64,000 nt of DNA from Terrihalobacillus insolitus (lineage in GTDB: Bacteria; Bacillota; Bacilli; Bacillales; Amphibacillaceae): the NCBI RefSeq assembly GCF_028416575.1, contig NZ_JAMQKB010000004.1:96176-160175 (forward strand), written 5' to 3'. Every line of letters starts with the position of its first letter. Position 1 is the stretch's first letter. Below the pieces are notes generated by a model. The model was not told the origin of the DNA. It saw only the letters and a list, made by a program, of their open reading frames with translations, and made no database searches. Positions 63,349 to 64,000 of this stretch are shown one piece after another. Made by a program: the position numbers and the translations under genes.

Positions 63349-63354
63349 ATATGT

Positions 63355-63495
63355 AGAAGGTTCATAAAATAATAAAGGCCGCCCATGCTGTTACATGGAG
63401 CGGCCAATAGACCGAACCCCAACAAGAGGGGCTAGGCAGCACAAGGAAAAATAATCCCTCGGCGCACAGCGAACGCATGTGAGGGGTTATTTTTT
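63355..63495 (+). ncRNA. Antisense RNA antitoxin
   Basis: Transcription from 63321-63348 would give about 140 bases of structured RNA: stem GGCCGC...GCGGCC (63380-63406), a CCCCAACAAGAGGGG hairpin, and a terminator AATAATCCCTC...GAGGGGTTATT with a T-run ending near 63495. Its 3' end is complementary to the 3' end of the toxin mRNA, as in txpA/RatA and bsrG/SR4 systems. Confidence 0.65.
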
Positions 63496-63573
63496 ATGGT
63501 TTTTGTCAGACATAATAAACGCCACCAACATCCCAAAGGATATCATCAGCGTTAACGCACTAACAATGTCCAT
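63487..63573 (-). CDS. Small holin-like toxin peptide
   Basis: The frame encodes 28 residues: MDIVSALTLMISFGMLVAF followed by a short polar tail (SDKNHKK). This is the pattern of the holin-like type I toxins of bacilli: one membrane helix and a basic end. The ATG at 63573 follows GGGAGGGAGGTG with good spacing. It is shorter than the usual minimum ORF and easily missed. Over-production would be expected to depolarise the membrane, if the antisense RNA fails. Confidence 0.75.
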   Translation of the reverse strand: MDIVSALTLMISFGMLVAFIMSDKNHKK

Positions 63574-63726
63574 TGGCAAGCACCTCCCTCCCTGGGAAGT
63601 CTCCCAACGAAGACTAACGGCAGATCGACAGTGCTACCAAACCCCTCATGCGAAGCCAGTCTATTGTTTTTTATTGTATCATAGATTAGCAGGATAAAGT
63701 TAAATTTTCGGCGATTCATAAATGTT

Positions 63727-63740
63727 AAACAAACGGGCGC
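63727..63740 (+). repeat. CGGGCGC site 3
   Basis: AAACAAACGGGCGC, identical over 14 bases to site 1, lies to the right of the toxin-antitoxin pair and just before the truncated third GNAT gene. Confidence 0.7.
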
Positions 63741-63758
63741 GATTGCTTAAGAAAAGTT

Positions 63759-63962
63759 GTGCCAAAAATAGGAACTTTACTTCTTGAGGAAATGATGAAA
63801 CAAGCCAAAAATTCTGGTTTCACTTCTCTATCATTAAGTGTTGATCCCGATAATCCTGCTTTTCGTTTGTATGAAGGACATGGGTTTGTGAAAGTAGGTA
63901 TAAATGGAACATCGTACGATATGAAGGTAAATTTAAATAAGGTATCAGATGATATTAGTTGA
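63759..63962 (+). pseudogene. Truncated GNAT acetyltransferase (C-terminal half)
   Basis: About 67 residues remain: the end of an acetyl-CoA helix (IGTLLLEEMMKQAKNSGFTS) and the terminal motif NPAFRLYEGHGFVKVG. The N-terminal half, including the acetyl-CoA loop, is missing; the sequence to the left is site 3. No ribosome site is convincing before GTG 63759. It looks like a gene cut by recombination at site 3. Confidence 0.7.
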
Positions 63963-63973
63963 TCAAACTTGTT

Positions 63974-63987
63974 CAATCAACGGGCGC
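63974..63987 (+). repeat. CGGGCGC site 4
   Basis: CAATCAACGGGCGC lies 11 bases after the stop of the truncated GNAT gene and is followed by TAATGGAATAA (63990-64000), as after site 1. The window ends here. Confidence 0.7.
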
Positions 63988-64000
63988 GCTAATGGAATAA

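Noticed and set aside
62660..64000. Classical integron with attC sites
   Set aside because: The CGGGCGC sites lack a clear RYYYAAC/GTTRRRY core pair and foldable attC arms, and no IntI-type integrase is in the window; a cassette-like array remains the wording used.

Overview
The window looks like chromosomal DNA of a low-GC, Gram-positive, spore-forming member of the Bacillaceae. Reasons: strong AGGAGG-type ribosome sites with frequent GTG/TTG starts, TTGACA/TATAAT promoters, cre boxes, a PyrR attenuator, lipobox lipoproteins, and close matches to Bacillus subtilis loci (des-desK-desR, namZ-nagZ-amiE-murQ-murR, yutJ, yjgC-yjgD, pyrP). The genus cannot be fixed from sequence alone; an Oceanobacillus/Virgibacillus-like relative is a guess. 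No rRNA, tRNA or CRISPR array was seen.

Layout. 1-900: a 193-bp tandem repeat and a decayed acyl-CoA synthetase. 1.0-3.9 kb: the membrane-fluidity operon (Des desaturase, DesK kinase, DesR regulator) with a candidate DesR operator. 4.2-9.5 kb: an MFS transporter, a His-rich CPH-type copper ATPase, and a convergent pair made of a coat-like Met/His-rich protein and a copper-oxidase-fold protein that has lost key copper ligands. 9.6-12.4 kb: two short repeat elements, two membrane proteins and YutJ. 12.7-24.4 kb: a divergent cell-wall recycling locus. NamZ, NagZ and AmiE release amino sugars outside the cell; an ABC importer without its own ATPase, MurK, MurQ and MurR take up, phosphorylate, cleave and sense MurNAc. 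24.5-28.9 kb: HAD phosphatase, VOC dioxygenase, AEC permease, C45 peptidase, cold-shock protein. 29.2-38.2 kb: taurine catabolism (GntR, Ald, Tpa, LysR, Xsc) followed by a coiled-coil repeat gene broken by UGA and an amino-acid permease with a cre box. 38.5-40.2 kb: uracil permease behind a PyrR attenuator, with a MITE in the leader.

40.6-46.3 kb is an accessory, partly decayed island: a P-loop kinase, frameshifted genes, a PBECR-like nuclease, a ruined beta-flower gene, a structured RNA, an ASCH remnant, and a complete 2.82-kb insertion sequence (exact 9-bp target duplication) carrying a DruA/DUF4338 gene coupled to its transposase. 46.3-62 kb returns to ordinary genes: PAP2 phosphatase, RlmN, the formate dehydrogenase operon with two tiny partners, an RlmI-like methyltransferase, PRPP synthetase, a rhodanese/TusA/YeeE sulfur-uptake operon, a YVTN lipoprotein, a cyclophilin lipoprotein and HtpX. 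62.1-64.0 kb is a small array of GNAT genes and a type I toxin-antitoxin pair, each unit followed by an (A)CAA(A)CGGGCGC motif. This cassette-like layout is the most unusual feature of the window, with the DruA-bearing insertion sequence second.
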